From Ruminococcus sp. (GTDB lineage: Bacteria; Bacillota; Clostridia; Oscillospirales; Ruminococcaceae), in the NCBI GenBank assembly GCA_017529875.1, contig JAFXNC010000025.1, positions 1 to 32,730 on the forward strand: a DNA stretch of 32,730 nt. The letters run 5' to 3'. This document shows, piece after piece, positions 8,907-17,986 of this stretch. The notes under the pieces are model-generated. The model ran no database searches. It saw only the letters and a program-made list of their open reading frames with translations, and was not told the DNA's origin. How positions within the stretch are numbered: position 1 is the first letter of the stretch; each line of letters starts with the position of its first letter. The position numbers were made by a program, and so were the translations under genes.

Positions 8907-10419
8907 GGGACTTTTTCAACGCGCCGTAGCTCCATACCAGACCCACGCAGATGAAGAAGAACGGCGAGCTGGTCAGGGCGCTGATGTTGAAGAAGGCCTG
9001 CACCATGTAAGCCAGTACCGCACAGGCCACCGCCGGTGCCGCCCAGCCGGTCTCGCCCTTGATGAAGGCGGCCACAGCCTTGAAGGCCTTGAACAGGGAT
9101 ATGAGCAGGAACACGCCATAGAGTCCCAGCGTTACAAAGCCGCGCTGCATGGCAGTGTCGATGTACTCGTTGTAGGAGCGGTCGATAGTGGCGCCGTAGG
9201 TGGAGATAGTTGACCAGTTATCGGGGCCTGTGCCCAGGAAGGGCTCCTGCTCCGCAACGTACAGGCCGTCGTCCCACAGATAGGGGTATACCCAGGTGCC
9301 GTCGTCGTCCTTCTGGAGCAGCATCAGCATCCTGATAGAGTCGGTGCGGATGACCTCCTCGTCGTAGAAGGTCTTGTAGCCCTCGCCCTCGGGGTATGCT
9401 ATGAGCTGGGAGGCGAAAGTTCCGCCCACGCAGCCGCATACCAGCACCAGTCCGCAGAGGGTGGCCAGAAGCACCGACTTGCGGCTCTTGACGGAGGCGG
9501 GCTTGTCATCTTCGGAGCTGTCCTCTGTCTTGTCCTCAGCCTTGCCCTTGACTGCGTAAACGATGCCTACCACGGTACCCAGCACCGCTGCGCAGCCGAT
9601 GCCCAGCAGAGCCGTGAATGTCCTGGTGAATACCGCCGCCGAAGCCATAAGCAGGGCTGCGGCGCCGAAAAGCAGCTGCGAGCTGCGCTTCTCCGCAAAG
9701 ATCATTGACACGAAGGCCACAGCGAATGCCACCGTCAGCAGAGCCGCCAGAGCATGGGGAGCCATGGCAAGGCCGTTGGCTGCGGGGATAGCATAGACAG
9801 TGGTGTAGCTGATGTTCAGCTCCTGGAACCAGTTGGGGATGATATCATTGAGAGCCGGGATGACCTGGAGTATGCCCACCAGAGCATTGACGGCGCCGAT
9901 AGCCACGATAACGGCGCAGAGGCGCTTTCTCCAGTTGTCGGCGATGACCGTGAAGGCCGCCGCGAAGAATCCGTAGTAGCCTATGAGGGTCATGAAGCCC
10001 TCGGCACGGTCGAGATAGCCGGTCATGGCGTTGTTGATGCTCCCGGCGGCAAGGGACGAGATCAGGCTCATCACGATGACGCCCAGCAGCCACAGCAGCG
10101 CCTTGTTATTGACAAAGCCCACCTGCTTTTTCATCTTGCCGATCATGAGCACGCTCAAGCCCAGCATACCGAGACCCAGCATCACCACGCCCACCCAGTA
10201 GATGACCTTATCGCTGAGGTAATGGGGGATGTTCAGCGTGCCTATGGTCTCTGTATAGTCGATGACGTTCTTGGTAAAGTAGTAGGGTATCGCCGCCAGC
10301 TCGATGATGAGCATGGCGAAGATACAGTACATGGCGCAGAATTTCTTCGCGCCCTCGTCGGTCATATTCACTATAAAGTCACTTTTTTCACTTGTTCCGA
10401 ACAAGTGCTTGTTTGCCAT
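8890..10419 (-). CDS. O-antigen ligase/polymerase-like membrane protein
   Basis: A 509-residue polytopic membrane protein with about a dozen hydrophobic segments. The large external loop before the last segments contains GTGPDNWSTI and RSYNEYIDTAMQRGFVTLGLYGVFL, the N-E-Y pattern seen in Wzy/WaaL-type O-antigen ligases that join lipid-linked glycans to an acceptor or polymerise them. A charged cytoplasmic insert (KAEDKTEDSSEDDK) lies near residue 295. A longer frame begins with GTG at 10428, but that codon overlaps the ribosome site AGAGGTG; the ATG at 10419 is six bases from it and is chosen. The protein probably acts on cell-surface polysaccharide or teichoic-acid glycosylation in this Gram-positive, since no lipopolysaccharide is expected. 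No glycosyltransferase gene is adjacent. Confidence 0.8.
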   Translation of the reverse strand: MANKHLFGTSEKSDFIVNMTDEGAKKFCAMYCIFAMLIIELAAIPYYFTKNVIDYTETIGTLNIPHYLSDKVIYWVGVVMLGLGMLGLSVLMIGKMKKQVGFVNNKALLWLLGVIVMSLISSLAAGSINNAMTGYLDRAEGFMTLIGYYGFFAAAFTVIADNWRKRLCAVIVAIGAVNALVGILQVIPALNDIIPNWFQELNISYTTVYAIPAANGLAMAPHALAALLTVAFAVAFVSMIFAEKRSSQLLFGAAALLMASAAVFTRTFTALLGIGCAAVLGTVVGIVYAVKGKAEDKTEDSSEDDKPASVKSRKSVLLATLCGLVLVCGCVGGTFASQLIAYPEGEGYKTFYDEEVIRTDSIRMLMLLQKDDDGTWVYPYLWDDGLYVAEQEPFLGTGPDNWSTISTYGATIDRSYNEYIDTAMQRGFVTLGLYGVFLLISLFKAFKAVAAFIKGETGWAAPAVACAVLAYMVQAFFNISALTSSPFFFICVGLVWSYGALKKSRATGK

Positions 10420-10444
10420 ATCTAACACCTCTTTTTGATGTAAC

Positions 10445-10499
10445 GACCGCCTGTGCGGTCAGGGTGAGGGGTATGCGGGATCGTTCCCGCCAATTTTTT
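10445..10499. other. Two perfect hairpins in the leader of the polymerase gene
   Basis: GACCGC/GCGGTC (10445-10450 with 10455-10460) and GCGGGA/TCCCGC (10475-10480 with 10485-10490) are both perfect with 4-base loops. The second is followed on the plus strand by CAATTTTTT (10491-10499) and would work as a terminator in that direction, although no plus-strand gene ends here. On the minus strand the pair lies between the RNase Y terminator and the polymerase start. I see no convincing promoter for the polymerase in this gap. Confidence 0.6.
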
Positions 10500-10514
10500 A
10501 CAGTTGGTATTATG

Positions 10515-10544
10515 CAAAAAGCGGAGCGTAAAAAACGCTCCGCT
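10515..10544 (-). terminator. Terminator of the RNase Y gene
   Basis: A perfect 9-base stem AGCGGAGCG/CGCTCCGCT (10520-10528 with 10536-10544) with a 7-base A/T loop, followed on the minus strand by a T-run (10516-10520). It lies 28 bases beyond the rny stop codon. Confidence 0.88.
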
Positions 10545-10572
10545 CTGTTTTACGACAGTCCTAACACCGGGC

Positions 10573-12138
10573 TCACTTGGCGTATTCAACGACGCGGCTT
10601 TCCCTTATCAGATTGATCTTGATCTGTCCGGGATAATCCATTTCGTCTTCTATCCGTTTAGCGATCTCTCTCGCAACGAGCACCATTTTCTCATCGTTGA
10701 TCTTGTCGGGCTGGATCATGATACGAACCTCTCTGCCCGCCTGGATCGCAAAGGACTTCTCTACGCCGTCATAGGATGTACAGATCTCCTCGAGCTTCTG
10801 GAGCCTCTTGATATAGTTCTCGTAATTCTCGCTTCTTGCGCCGGGTCTTGCCGCTGAGATAGCGTCAGCAGCCTGCACGAGCGCAGCTACCACAGTTCTG
10901 GTCTCGACATCGCCGTGATGCGCCTCTATCGCATGGAGCACATCGGGGCTTTCCTTGTACTTCTTGCAGACATCGACGCCTATCTGAACGTGGGATCCCT
11001 CGATCTCATAGCTCAGAGCCTTGCCGATATCATGCAGCAGTCCTGCACGTCTTGCCAGGCTTGGGTCTATGCCGAGCTCCGAGGCCATCATACCTGCCAG
11101 GTGTGATACCTCTATGGAGTGATCGAGAACGTTCTGCCGGTAGCTTGTTCTGTAACGCAGTCTTCCCAGCAGCTTCACCAGCTCGTGGTTCAGCCCGTGG
11201 ATATTGCATTCGAGAACTGCTCTCTCGCCCTCCTGCTTGATCTTGTACTCGACCTCGCGCCTTGCCTTGTCTACCATTTCCTCGATGCGCGTCGGGTGGA
11301 TACGCCCGTCCTGTATCAGCTTTTCAAGGGCTATCCTTGCGACCTCACGTCTCACCTGGTCGAAGCAGGAGAGGGTTATCGCCTCGGGAGTGTCGTCGAT
11401 TATCAGGTCTACGCCTGTCAGGGTCTCGATAGTCCTGATGTTGCGTCCCTCGCGTCCGATGATCCTGCCCTTCATCTCGTCGTTGGGCAGCGGAACTACC
11501 GATACAGCGGTCTCGGAGACCTGATCGGCGGCGCATCTTGCGATGGCCAGCGAGATGTACTGCCTTGCCTTGGCGTCGCACTCCTCCTTGATCTGGGACT
11601 CATAGTTGGCGATCCTCACGGCCTTGTCGTGGATCAGCTCGCCTTCGAGGTTGGAGAGCAGATACTCCTTGGCCTGCTCCTTGCTGAACTCGCTGATCTT
11701 CTCCAGCATATCGAGCTGGGAGCTTTTGATCCTCTCGGCCTCTGCGACTTTCTCGTCGGCGGCCTTGAGCTTAGCCTGGAGTGCTTCTTCCTTCTTCTCG
11801 AGGTTGTCGAGCTTCTTGTCGATAGATTCTTCCTTCTGGTTGATCCTGCGTTCCTGCCTGGAGACCTCGATGCGTCTTTCCTTGAGCTCTTTTTCCGTTT
11901 CCTGGCGGGACTTGTGTATCTCGTCCTTCGCCTCAACGAGAGCTTCCTTTTTCAAGGTCTCGGCATTCTTCTTAGCTTCCTCAACGATCCTTTCGGCTTC
12001 CTTCTCGGCTGAACCTATGGCTGCCTCGGCAGTTTTCTGCCTGTCAGCCTGTCCTTTCCGGTAGAAGAAGAAGCCGCTTGTGAAAGCACCAACGACAAGA
12101 GTTGCCACTGCGATAGCAATAGCGATTCCTACATTCAT
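10573..12138 (-). CDS. rny: Ribonuclease Y
   Basis: RNase Y is the membrane-bound endoribonuclease that starts mRNA decay in many Bacillota. This 521-residue copy has an N-terminal membrane anchor (about 3-25, [19 protein letters not shown]), a long charged coiled coil (about 30-200), a KH RNA-binding domain with [15 protein letters not shown] (about 220), and an HD domain with [10 protein letters not shown] and LLHDIGKAL (metal-binding H and HD pair, about 340-380). Length matches the family. An upstream in-frame ATG at 12177 is possible, but AGAAGGAGGAAA lies just before the ATG at 12138 and the membrane anchor begins there, so 12138 is chosen. It is a single-gene unit with its own promoter and terminator. 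Confidence 0.97.
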   Translation of the reverse strand: MNVGIAIAIAVATLVVGAFTSGFFFYRKGQADRQKTAEAAIGSAEKEAERIVEEAKKNAETLKKEALVEAKDEIHKSRQETEKELKERRIEVSRQERRINQKEESIDKKLDNLEKKEEALQAKLKAADEKVAEAERIKSSQLDMLEKISEFSKEQAKEYLLSNLEGELIHDKAVRIANYESQIKEECDAKARQYISLAIARCAADQVSETAVSVVPLPNDEMKGRIIGREGRNIRTIETLTGVDLIIDDTPEAITLSCFDQVRREVARIALEKLIQDGRIHPTRIEEMVDKARREVEYKIKQEGERAVLECNIHGLNHELVKLLGRLRYRTSYRQNVLDHSIEVSHLAGMMASELGIDPSLARRAGLLHDIGKALSYEIEGSHVQIGVDVCKKYKESPDVLHAIEAHHGDVETRTVVAALVQAADAISAARPGARSENYENYIKRLQKLEEICTSYDGVEKSFAIQAGREVRIMIQPDKINDEKMVLVAREIAKRIEDEMDYPGQIKINLIRESRVVEYAK

Positions 12139-12321
12139 GTAGTTTCCTCCTTCTCGTTTTGCTGTCCGTTTCCGCATCTGTCACCTGCGTATTCCGGACA
12201 TAATATTAAATTGTAAAGATACAGATAAGCAAAATATATTCTATATTAAAGCCTTCACGAGTCAAACAGTCCAAAAAACCGTACCGTAAAAACCATATAT
12301 AAAAACATAATGCATAATATT

Positions 12322-12350
12322 ATTGTATAACATTTTGACAAAAATGTCAA
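12322..12350 (-). promoter_or_regulatory. Strong promoter of rny, with a palindrome over the -35 box
   Basis: On the minus strand TTGACA (12345-12350), 17 bases, TACAAT (12322-12327). The -35 box is one arm of a perfect inverted repeat TTGACA-TTTT-TGTCAA (12335-12350), which could be an operator or a chance palindrome. Transcription from near 12315 gives a leader of about 177 bases before the rny start at 12138; that leader is AT-rich with no recognisable riboswitch. The rest of the 12139-12474 gap holds only the terminator of the next gene. Confidence 0.85.
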
Positions 12351-12398
12351 GAGCAAATTTAAATATTTATAATAAATCTATATTTGCGGTATTTCCGG

Positions 12399-12439
12399 GG
12401 AAAAGCAAAGCGGCAGGACAGCTTTTGCCGTCCTGCCGC
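12399..12439 (-). terminator. Terminator of the BspA-like surface protein gene
   Basis: A perfect 10-base stem GCGGCAGGAC/GTCCTGCCGC (12410-12419 with 12430-12439) followed on the minus strand by TTTGCTTTT, 35 bases past the stop codon. Confidence 0.88.
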
Positions 12440-12474
12440 GGGGGAGTTTTCAGTTTGTGCCGGTGCTCAGCCTG

Positions 12475-15400
12475 TCAATCGTCATCCGCCGGATGCTCCT
12501 GGCTGTAATTCCGGTAGGCCGCAGCGTAATCCACCAGCGCCTTGCAGAGGTCTTTGAGGGCGGCATCCTTCCCCAGGAATATCGCTCTGTACAGATAGTC
12601 GCAGGGATAATAGTATGCCCAGTAATCCGGACCCACATCAGGCCTCTCTATAAAGAAGTCCAGACAGTCGAGCAATTCTTCGGGGGAATCAACGGTCCGG
12701 GTGAGCCTGGTGAGCCCGTTGGGAAGGACCTTGGCGTCGAAGAACTCAGGGATCGACAGGTCCTCGTCGGTATCTATGCTCAGATACAGGTTTACCGCGA
12801 TCCGGGATTCGAGGGAGAGGCTTGCCGTGACGACCTTTATGTCATTACCCATTACGGCGCTGCCCGGGTCAAAAAGCCTCGACGACATGAACTCGTACTC
12901 GCTGTCCTCGCCCAGGGTCTTCTGTGCTGCGGAAAGGCCGCTGTTGGCCAGGTCGTCGGTGTTGCAGCCAAAGTACTTCTGTGCGTAGGCGCCGTAGTTG
13001 AGCATAGCCCTTACAAGCTCTGCGGCCTTGCGGTACTCGCTGTTCTCGGGATGCGCCAGGATATAGTCGGCGTAGTCCTTGACAGAGAACCAGAACTCCT
13101 GCCCTGCCACCGCTGTTCCGTTACGGTCATCGCAGCAGGTGACTCTTATCAGGTCGGTCATCTGCTTGGCGCAGACGTCCGCCCTGAACCTCAGGCAGGG
13201 TGTGCCGCTTATTTCGTACTGTTCGATGCAGTCCTCTTTATCCACTCGCTTTACAGTGCCGTCCGGGTACCCAAACTCCACATAGCTGAGGCTTTCGGAC
13301 TCAGATTCGGCCACAAAGACGTTGATACCTATGGCGCCGTCGAGGGTCAGCGAAGTTCCGATCACCTTGCTGCCGAACTCATCCTTGGGTCTTACGTTTG
13401 CCGTTACCCACACATCGTCGCCGAGGTCGGTAAAGGACAGGGCATAGTTTCCGTCCGCAGTCGTTTCACACTGGGCATTGGTGAGGATATCATATACGCA
13501 GTTATCGTCTGTCGGGCCGACGATCACTTTCGCGCCGACAAGATACCTGCCGAGAGCCTTTTGTTCTGCATCGGCGTCCCGCTTTATCTCCATGCCGAAT
13601 GGGAGCGAGAGAGCGTATACTACGGTCACATCTTCAATGGTGCAGCCTTTGAACATATAGGAAGTATTGCAGCCATCCGTATGCCAGCGGGGAGATACAT
13701 AGACGGCTTTAAGATTAGTGCATGATTCAAACATTTTGATCATTATAGATTGGGGCGTTGGCTCAAAGCCTGTAAGATCGAGGGTTTGAAGCATAGAGCA
13801 GCCGTTGAACATTTCGCTGTAATCTCTGACATTCGGCGTCCTGAAATTGCTGAGGTCAAGTGTCTGCAGGGATCCGCAATAGCAAAACATAGACTTCATG
13901 TTCGTGACATTTAAGGTGTCAAAGCTGCTCAGATCGAGGCTGCCCAGTTCTCTACATCCGTAGAACATACTTCTCATTCCCGTGACATTCGAGGTGTCAA
14001 AGCTGCTCAGGTCAAGGAACGTCAGTCTTTCACACTTATAGAACATAAATGACATATCGGTAACATTGCTCGTATCAGCACCGGAGAGGTCTATCTCGGT
14101 AACATATTTATAATCTTCGAACAACCCTGAGCAGTACGCCGGGAACACAGCATCCACGGCGACGATCTTCTTGACGTCGTTTTTCCCGCTGAAATCTCTG
14201 ACCTCATCCCGGTCAATGTTTCCGTACAGGTAGAGGGTGTCGTCATCGGTAAGCCCCATGTTATTTCTGACCGTCGCTGTCGCGGTCAGGTCGCAGTCCT
14301 GAACGGACAGCAGGTAAGTGCCGTCCTCCTCCGGCAAGAGCTCCAGGCCGTTGACCATGATGCCGCCGACGGGATCATATCCGTCCCTGGGCTTGATCCT
14401 CACCTCAGCCCCGGAAAGATAGAATTTGCCGTGCCTGTATTCTTCGTCGGCATCCTGAACGATCTCCATGTTCTTCGGGAGGGTCAGGGTGTAGCAGCGG
14501 ATGAAGTTCAGAGAAGGATTCAGAACGCTGAGCTCATCCTCCGTGAAGTCAAATCCGGGGGTAACATAGATCTCGCAATCAGAAACACCTTTAAAGCAAT
14601 CCTCCAGCCCGAGCACCTCGCTGTTGGCATTGAATCCGGTCAGATCGAGATACCGGAGCTTTGTGCACCCCTTGAACATACCGTCCGCTTTTTCAAGGCT
14701 CGTTGTGTCTAAGCCGCTCATATCGATCCTTCTGATATTATAACTATGCGCAAACATCTCGGACATATCCTTGACACTGCTCGTATCAATGCCGGAGAGA
14801 TCGACCTCTTCAAGATCAGAATCTGAGAACATCCCTTTCAGAGTGTGCATATTACTGGTATTGGCTTTGGTGAGATCGGCTTTCTTTAAATTTGGGAATG
14901 ATTGGAAAAAGCACTCAAAGTCGCCCATCATGGAACCGATGACAACTATTATTTCTGTATTCTCCTCGTACAGTTCCAAACTGTTTGAAGTTATACTATC
15001 GGGGTCATTCCCGTTAACATACAGTGTCTTGGATTTCACATCATAGACCAGGGCGTCGTAGAAGGAGTCCACCACGATGTCGTGGTCGGTAAAGGTCACA
15101 GTGAATGATCCACCGACGTCCCCTATGAAGAACTTGTCATCAAACTTAACTAAGCCTTTCTTGAATTCGTATTTCAACTCCACCGCCGCGCCGGAGGGAT
15201 ATCTGCCGCTGACGACAGGCGCGTCGCTGTTGTTTTTATCTATACTGAGCATATCCGTGTTGAATGTAAGGGAATACATTCCGGTCAGATAACCGGGAGT
15301 GCCATTAGTGTCGATGCAGGCGCGAGCTTTGTCGTTAGCGTTCTCGCTGTAAGCGGTGCCGCTTCCGCCCTTGAGCGATTTGCAGCCGCCGAACATCGAG

Positions 15401-17625
15401 ACGGCTTCTGCATTGCCGGCCAGAGCCCAGTCTGTGCTGACGTAGATCGTTTTCAAAGACTCACAGAGCTCAAACATTCCGCTGACATCGGCTGCTCTCC
15501 TCATGTAAAAGGAGGTGAGATCGAGGGTCTCAAGCTTTTTGCAGTTACTGAACATTGATATGAAATCTGTTACATCCCATGTGTAGATCCTGCTAAGATC
15601 CACGGAGGTAAGAGCATAGCAGTTCATGAACATTCCCTGCATACAGGTCACAGCGCTCGTGTCCATACCGCCGAGATCGACGGATTCAAGGTTCTCACAT
15701 GAGAGGAACAATCCATTCAGCTGCGAACCTTCTTTAAGCACCGCACCGGTGAGATCAACGGTCTTCAGCTTTGTTCTGACGTCCGAGAAAAGATCGTTGT
15801 TGCGCATATCGAGCGTCGCGCCTTTCCCGGAAACGATCACATTCAGCGAGCCGTCTGCGACGCTGGCGGGAACAGCCTGGTAAATGACCGTCCTTGTGAC
15901 GTCGCCCGCAAGGACGAGGGTGTTGCTGTTTTCAAGGAAGACCGTTTCTGTCGCATCAAAGGGGCTGAGCACTTCAAAGGAGACTGCATTCGTCTCGACC
16001 TCCTGGAAGGTATCTGTTTGTTGGAAATAGGCATAGGCATAGTAGGTGCCGACGGTGGTGGGCACATCTTCGGACCAGTTTCCTCCATTGGCAGATTTGT
16101 AGTAATATAACGGTGTGCCGTCGCCGTTATAGCCCGAGACGGTGGGATTTGGAGACTGCCCGAGGTAGATATCCTCAACACTCACGGTCGGGGTCGGGTC
16201 AATGGGGTGCCTCTTGATATTGAAGGTGATCACCGGCGTAGTGCAGGCATTGTAGTCAGCGGTGCTCTCGATCTGCGCATATGCCTTGCATGTGCCTGCC
16301 TTCGCAGGGATCGTATCGGAGTAGACATCGTCCCCCTTGAGACAGTATAGTACATGAACAGTGCCGCCTCCGGGGTTGTTGGAGACAGCAGGCTGCGGCT
16401 GATCGCCGACATAGCAGTCAGCTATGGTCAGCGTGGATCCATAGCTCGCCCTATTGATCCTGAAGGAGGTCTTGGGAGTGGTGCGGGCATTGTAGCGGTC
16501 ATCGGCGGCGATAGTGGCATAGGCGTACCATTTGCTCGCATGGTTTGGGATATCCTGAGTGTACGTGCCGTTCTGATCCTTGGAGAAATACCACCGGACC
16601 GCGCCGGTGCTGTAATTGGAATTGATAGTCTTCTCAAGGGTCTCGCCGAAATCGATGCTTGTAATATGGATGGTGGCGGGGTTATCGCCCTTGTTGGCCG
16701 TGACGACAAAGTTGGTCCAGCCCGAAGCCCTGTAAGCTGCGGAGGTCGAGGCCAGGCGGTAGGACAGGTGGTAGGTGCCGGCCTTGGTGATAACATATTT
16801 GCCGTCGGTCTGAGTGATCGACGAGGGATAGCCCGATACTCCGCTGAGCTCATAGCTCACGCCGGAAGGCCCCGAAAACGCAGGCATGAGATCCAGTTGC
16901 CTGCTGCCGCCGCTGAAAGTGACAGTGCGGGTGGGGTCGGTGTCGAAATCGCCCCAGACGTCAATGTAGTCTGCGAACAGGTTGAGATAGATGTAATCTC
17001 CTTTGGCGCCCACGTTGAAGTCGGCGTGCTCGTTTTCCTGCACCGCAGTAAGATCATCCTGAATGCAGTAATTGACATCGCGGCTGCTGGTCTTGTCTTT
17101 CACCGCATCTGCACTGTAAAGGGACTGAGCGTACTTGTCGGTGACGGTCTTGGTGTAGTAAAGGTGTATCTGACCGCCCTTGGTGCCGCGGTTCAGGTTG
17201 CCATATGAGTTCACGAATTCCGTGCTGCCGTCATAGGGGCAGAGGGAATAGTACGCGCCGTCATAGTACAGCGAGGACTTGGGTTTGCCGTAGGTCTTGA
17301 CGAGGATCATGTTCTTGACGGTGTCCGCCGCGTTGGGGCTCGGGGTGAGCTTAAAGCCGAAATAGATATAATCGCCCCCCGCTTCGGCGTTGAGATCGTA
17401 ATCGTCCCAGCTGTAACCGGAGTAGCTGCTGTTGGCGTTTTCCCAGGCCTCTTTGCCTCCGCCGTAGACCATGATATCGGTGATAAAGCAGTTGGCGGGC
17501 GCCGCGAGCACCTCGACCACCGTGCCCTTGAACAGTCCGTCCAGAGCACCTGCCGGCACTGCGCCCAGCACTATCGCAAAGGTCAGCGCCACAGCAAGCA
17601 GCTTTTTCCATAGTTTGCCTTTCAT
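12475..17625 (-). CDS. Giant BspA-like secreted surface protein with DUF285 leucine-rich repeats
   Basis: A 1716-residue secreted protein with an AGGAGG ribosome site and a signal peptide in the first 30-40 residues. Domains in order: about 40-230, two GGDYIYF/KGDYIYL-type motifs that recall MABP-like beta-prism repeats (weak inference); about 315-555, three related Ig-like units of about 80 residues (pattern YxxKxxNGxW/T...YYAYA); then three blocks of DUF285/BspA-type leucine-rich repeats (about 615-745, 905-1020, 1165-1330) with units such as LDLSSFDTSNVTGMRSMF, each preceded or followed by a beta-rich spacer (YSLTF, YTLTLP, YALSLP); about 1415-1716, a C-terminal module found in many Clostridia surface proteins, starting SLTLDGAIGINVFV and containing LVRAMLNYGAYAQKYFG. 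No LPXTG, dockerin or SLH motif is seen. BspA relatives bind host or microbial surfaces; the role here is inferred. Confidence 0.88.
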   Translation of the reverse strand: MKGKLWKKLLAVALTFAIVLGAVPAGALDGLFKGTVVEVLAAPANCFITDIMVYGGGKEAWENANSSYSGYSWDDYDLNAEAGGDYIYFGFKLTPSPNAADTVKNMILVKTYGKPKSSLYYDGAYYSLCPYDGSTEFVNSYGNLNRGTKGGQIHLYYTKTVTDKYAQSLYSADAVKDKTSSRDVNYCIQDDLTAVQENEHADFNVGAKGDYIYLNLFADYIDVWGDFDTDPTRTVTFSGGSRQLDLMPAFSGPSGVSYELSGVSGYPSSITQTDGKYVITKAGTYHLSYRLASTSAAYRASGWTNFVVTANKGDNPATIHITSIDFGETLEKTINSNYSTGAVRWYFSKDQNGTYTQDIPNHASKWYAYATIAADDRYNARTTPKTSFRINRASYGSTLTIADCYVGDQPQPAVSNNPGGGTVHVLYCLKGDDVYSDTIPAKAGTCKAYAQIESTADYNACTTPVITFNIKRHPIDPTPTVSVEDIYLGQSPNPTVSGYNGDGTPLYYYKSANGGNWSEDVPTTVGTYYAYAYFQQTDTFQEVETNAVSFEVLSPFDATETVFLENSNTLVLAGDVTRTVIYQAVPASVADGSLNVIVSGKGATLDMRNNDLFSDVRTKLKTVDLTGAVLKEGSQLNGLFLSCENLESVDLGGMDTSAVTCMQGMFMNCYALTSVDLSRIYTWDVTDFISMFSNCKKLETLDLTSFYMRRAADVSGMFELCESLKTIYVSTDWALAGNAEAVSMFGGCKSLKGGSGTAYSENANDKARACIDTNGTPGYLTGMYSLTFNTDMLSIDKNNSDAPVVSGRYPSGAAVELKYEFKKGLVKFDDKFFIGDVGGSFTVTFTDHDIVVDSFYDALVYDVKSKTLYVNGNDPDSITSNSLELYEENTEIIVVIGSMMGDFECFFQSFPNLKKADLTKANTSNMHTLKGMFSDSDLEEVDLSGIDTSSVKDMSEMFAHSYNIRRIDMSGLDTTSLEKADGMFKGCTKLRYLDLTGFNANSEVLGLEDCFKGVSDCEIYVTPGFDFTEDELSVLNPSLNFIRCYTLTLPKNMEIVQDADEEYRHGKFYLSGAEVRIKPRDGYDPVGGIMVNGLELLPEEDGTYLLSVQDCDLTATATVRNNMGLTDDDTLYLYGNIDRDEVRDFSGKNDVKKIVAVDAVFPAYCSGLFEDYKYVTEIDLSGADTSNVTDMSFMFYKCERLTFLDLSSFDTSNVTGMRSMFYGCRELGSLDLSSFDTLNVTNMKSMFCYCGSLQTLDLSNFRTPNVRDYSEMFNGCSMLQTLDLTGFEPTPQSIMIKMFESCTNLKAVYVSPRWHTDGCNTSYMFKGCTIEDVTVVYALSLPFGMEIKRDADAEQKALGRYLVGAKVIVGPTDDNCVYDILTNAQCETTADGNYALSFTDLGDDVWVTANVRPKDEFGSKVIGTSLTLDGAIGINVFVAESESESLSYVEFGYPDGTVKRVDKEDCIEQYEISGTPCLRFRADVCAKQMTDLIRVTCCDDRNGTAVAGQEFWFSVKDYADYILAHPENSEYRKAAELVRAMLNYGAYAQKYFGCNTDDLANSGLSAAQKTLGEDSEYEFMSSRLFDPGSAVMGNDIKVVTASLSLESRIAVNLYLSIDTDEDLSIPEFFDAKVLPNGLTRLTRTVDSPEELLDCLDFFIERPDVGPDYWAYYYPCDYLYRAIFLGKDAALKDLCKALVDYAAAYRNYSQEHPADDD

Positions 17626-17706
17626 TTTTCTTCCTCCTTCTCAGTGATTTGTGACCACAGATCAGCGGCATATATACGTCCCTGCCGCATTTACCTATAC
17701 ACAATT

Positions 17707-17735
17707 ATCATAACACTCCCGGCGGGATTTGTCAA
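17707..17735 (-). promoter_or_regulatory. Promoter of the BspA-like gene
   Basis: On the minus strand TTGACA (17730-17735), a 17-base spacer, TATGAT (17707-17712). The spacer contains the short palindrome CCCGCCGGG. Transcription should start near 17700, giving a leader of about 75 bases. The 165 bases up to the divergent promoter at 17901 show nothing else I can name. Confidence 0.85.
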
Positions 17736-17900
17736 TAAGCGCAGAGCAAATCGAAAGCGGCAGGACTGCTCCGGAAGGCCGGCGCCTGCTTTTAAAACTG
17801 CGCCCTGCAAGGGTCGGGCGGCGGCATTTCGGGCGCCTCTCCCCTGCCTATGCCGTCACCTTCCACAAAAAAACAGGCGTTTTATTGGAGGATTATCTAC

Positions 17901-17929
17901 TTGCAATAATCATCAGAAAATGTTATAAT
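17901..17929 (+). promoter_or_regulatory. Promoter of the two-domain secreted protein gene
   Basis: TTGCAA (17901-17906), a 17-base spacer and a perfect TATAAT (17924-17929). The expected start near 17937 is followed at once by a perfect inverted repeat. Ribosome site GGAGG at 17974-17978. Confidence 0.88.
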
Positions 17930-17941
17930 ATATATGTATAT

Positions 17942-17961
17942 GTGCGCAACCGATTGCGCAC
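17942..17961 (+). promoter_or_regulatory. Perfect inverted repeat at the transcript 5' end
   Basis: GTGCGCAA-CCGA-TTGCGCAC, 8-base arms with a 4-base loop, placed about 5-25 bases after the predicted transcription start. It could be a repressor operator or a 5' hairpin that protects the mRNA; sequence alone does not separate these. Confidence 0.7.
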
Positions 17962-17986
17962 AAATCTCTGAACGGAGGTACAACAA

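Noticed and set aside
12139..12315. Riboswitch in the rny leader
   Set aside because: The leader is AT-rich and I find no conserved riboswitch core or terminator/antiterminator pair.
12475..17625. Cellulosome dockerin or SLH anchor in the giant protein
   Set aside because: No paired calcium-loop dockerin repeats and no SLH motif were seen; the ending is a Tyr-rich module followed by SQEHPADDD.
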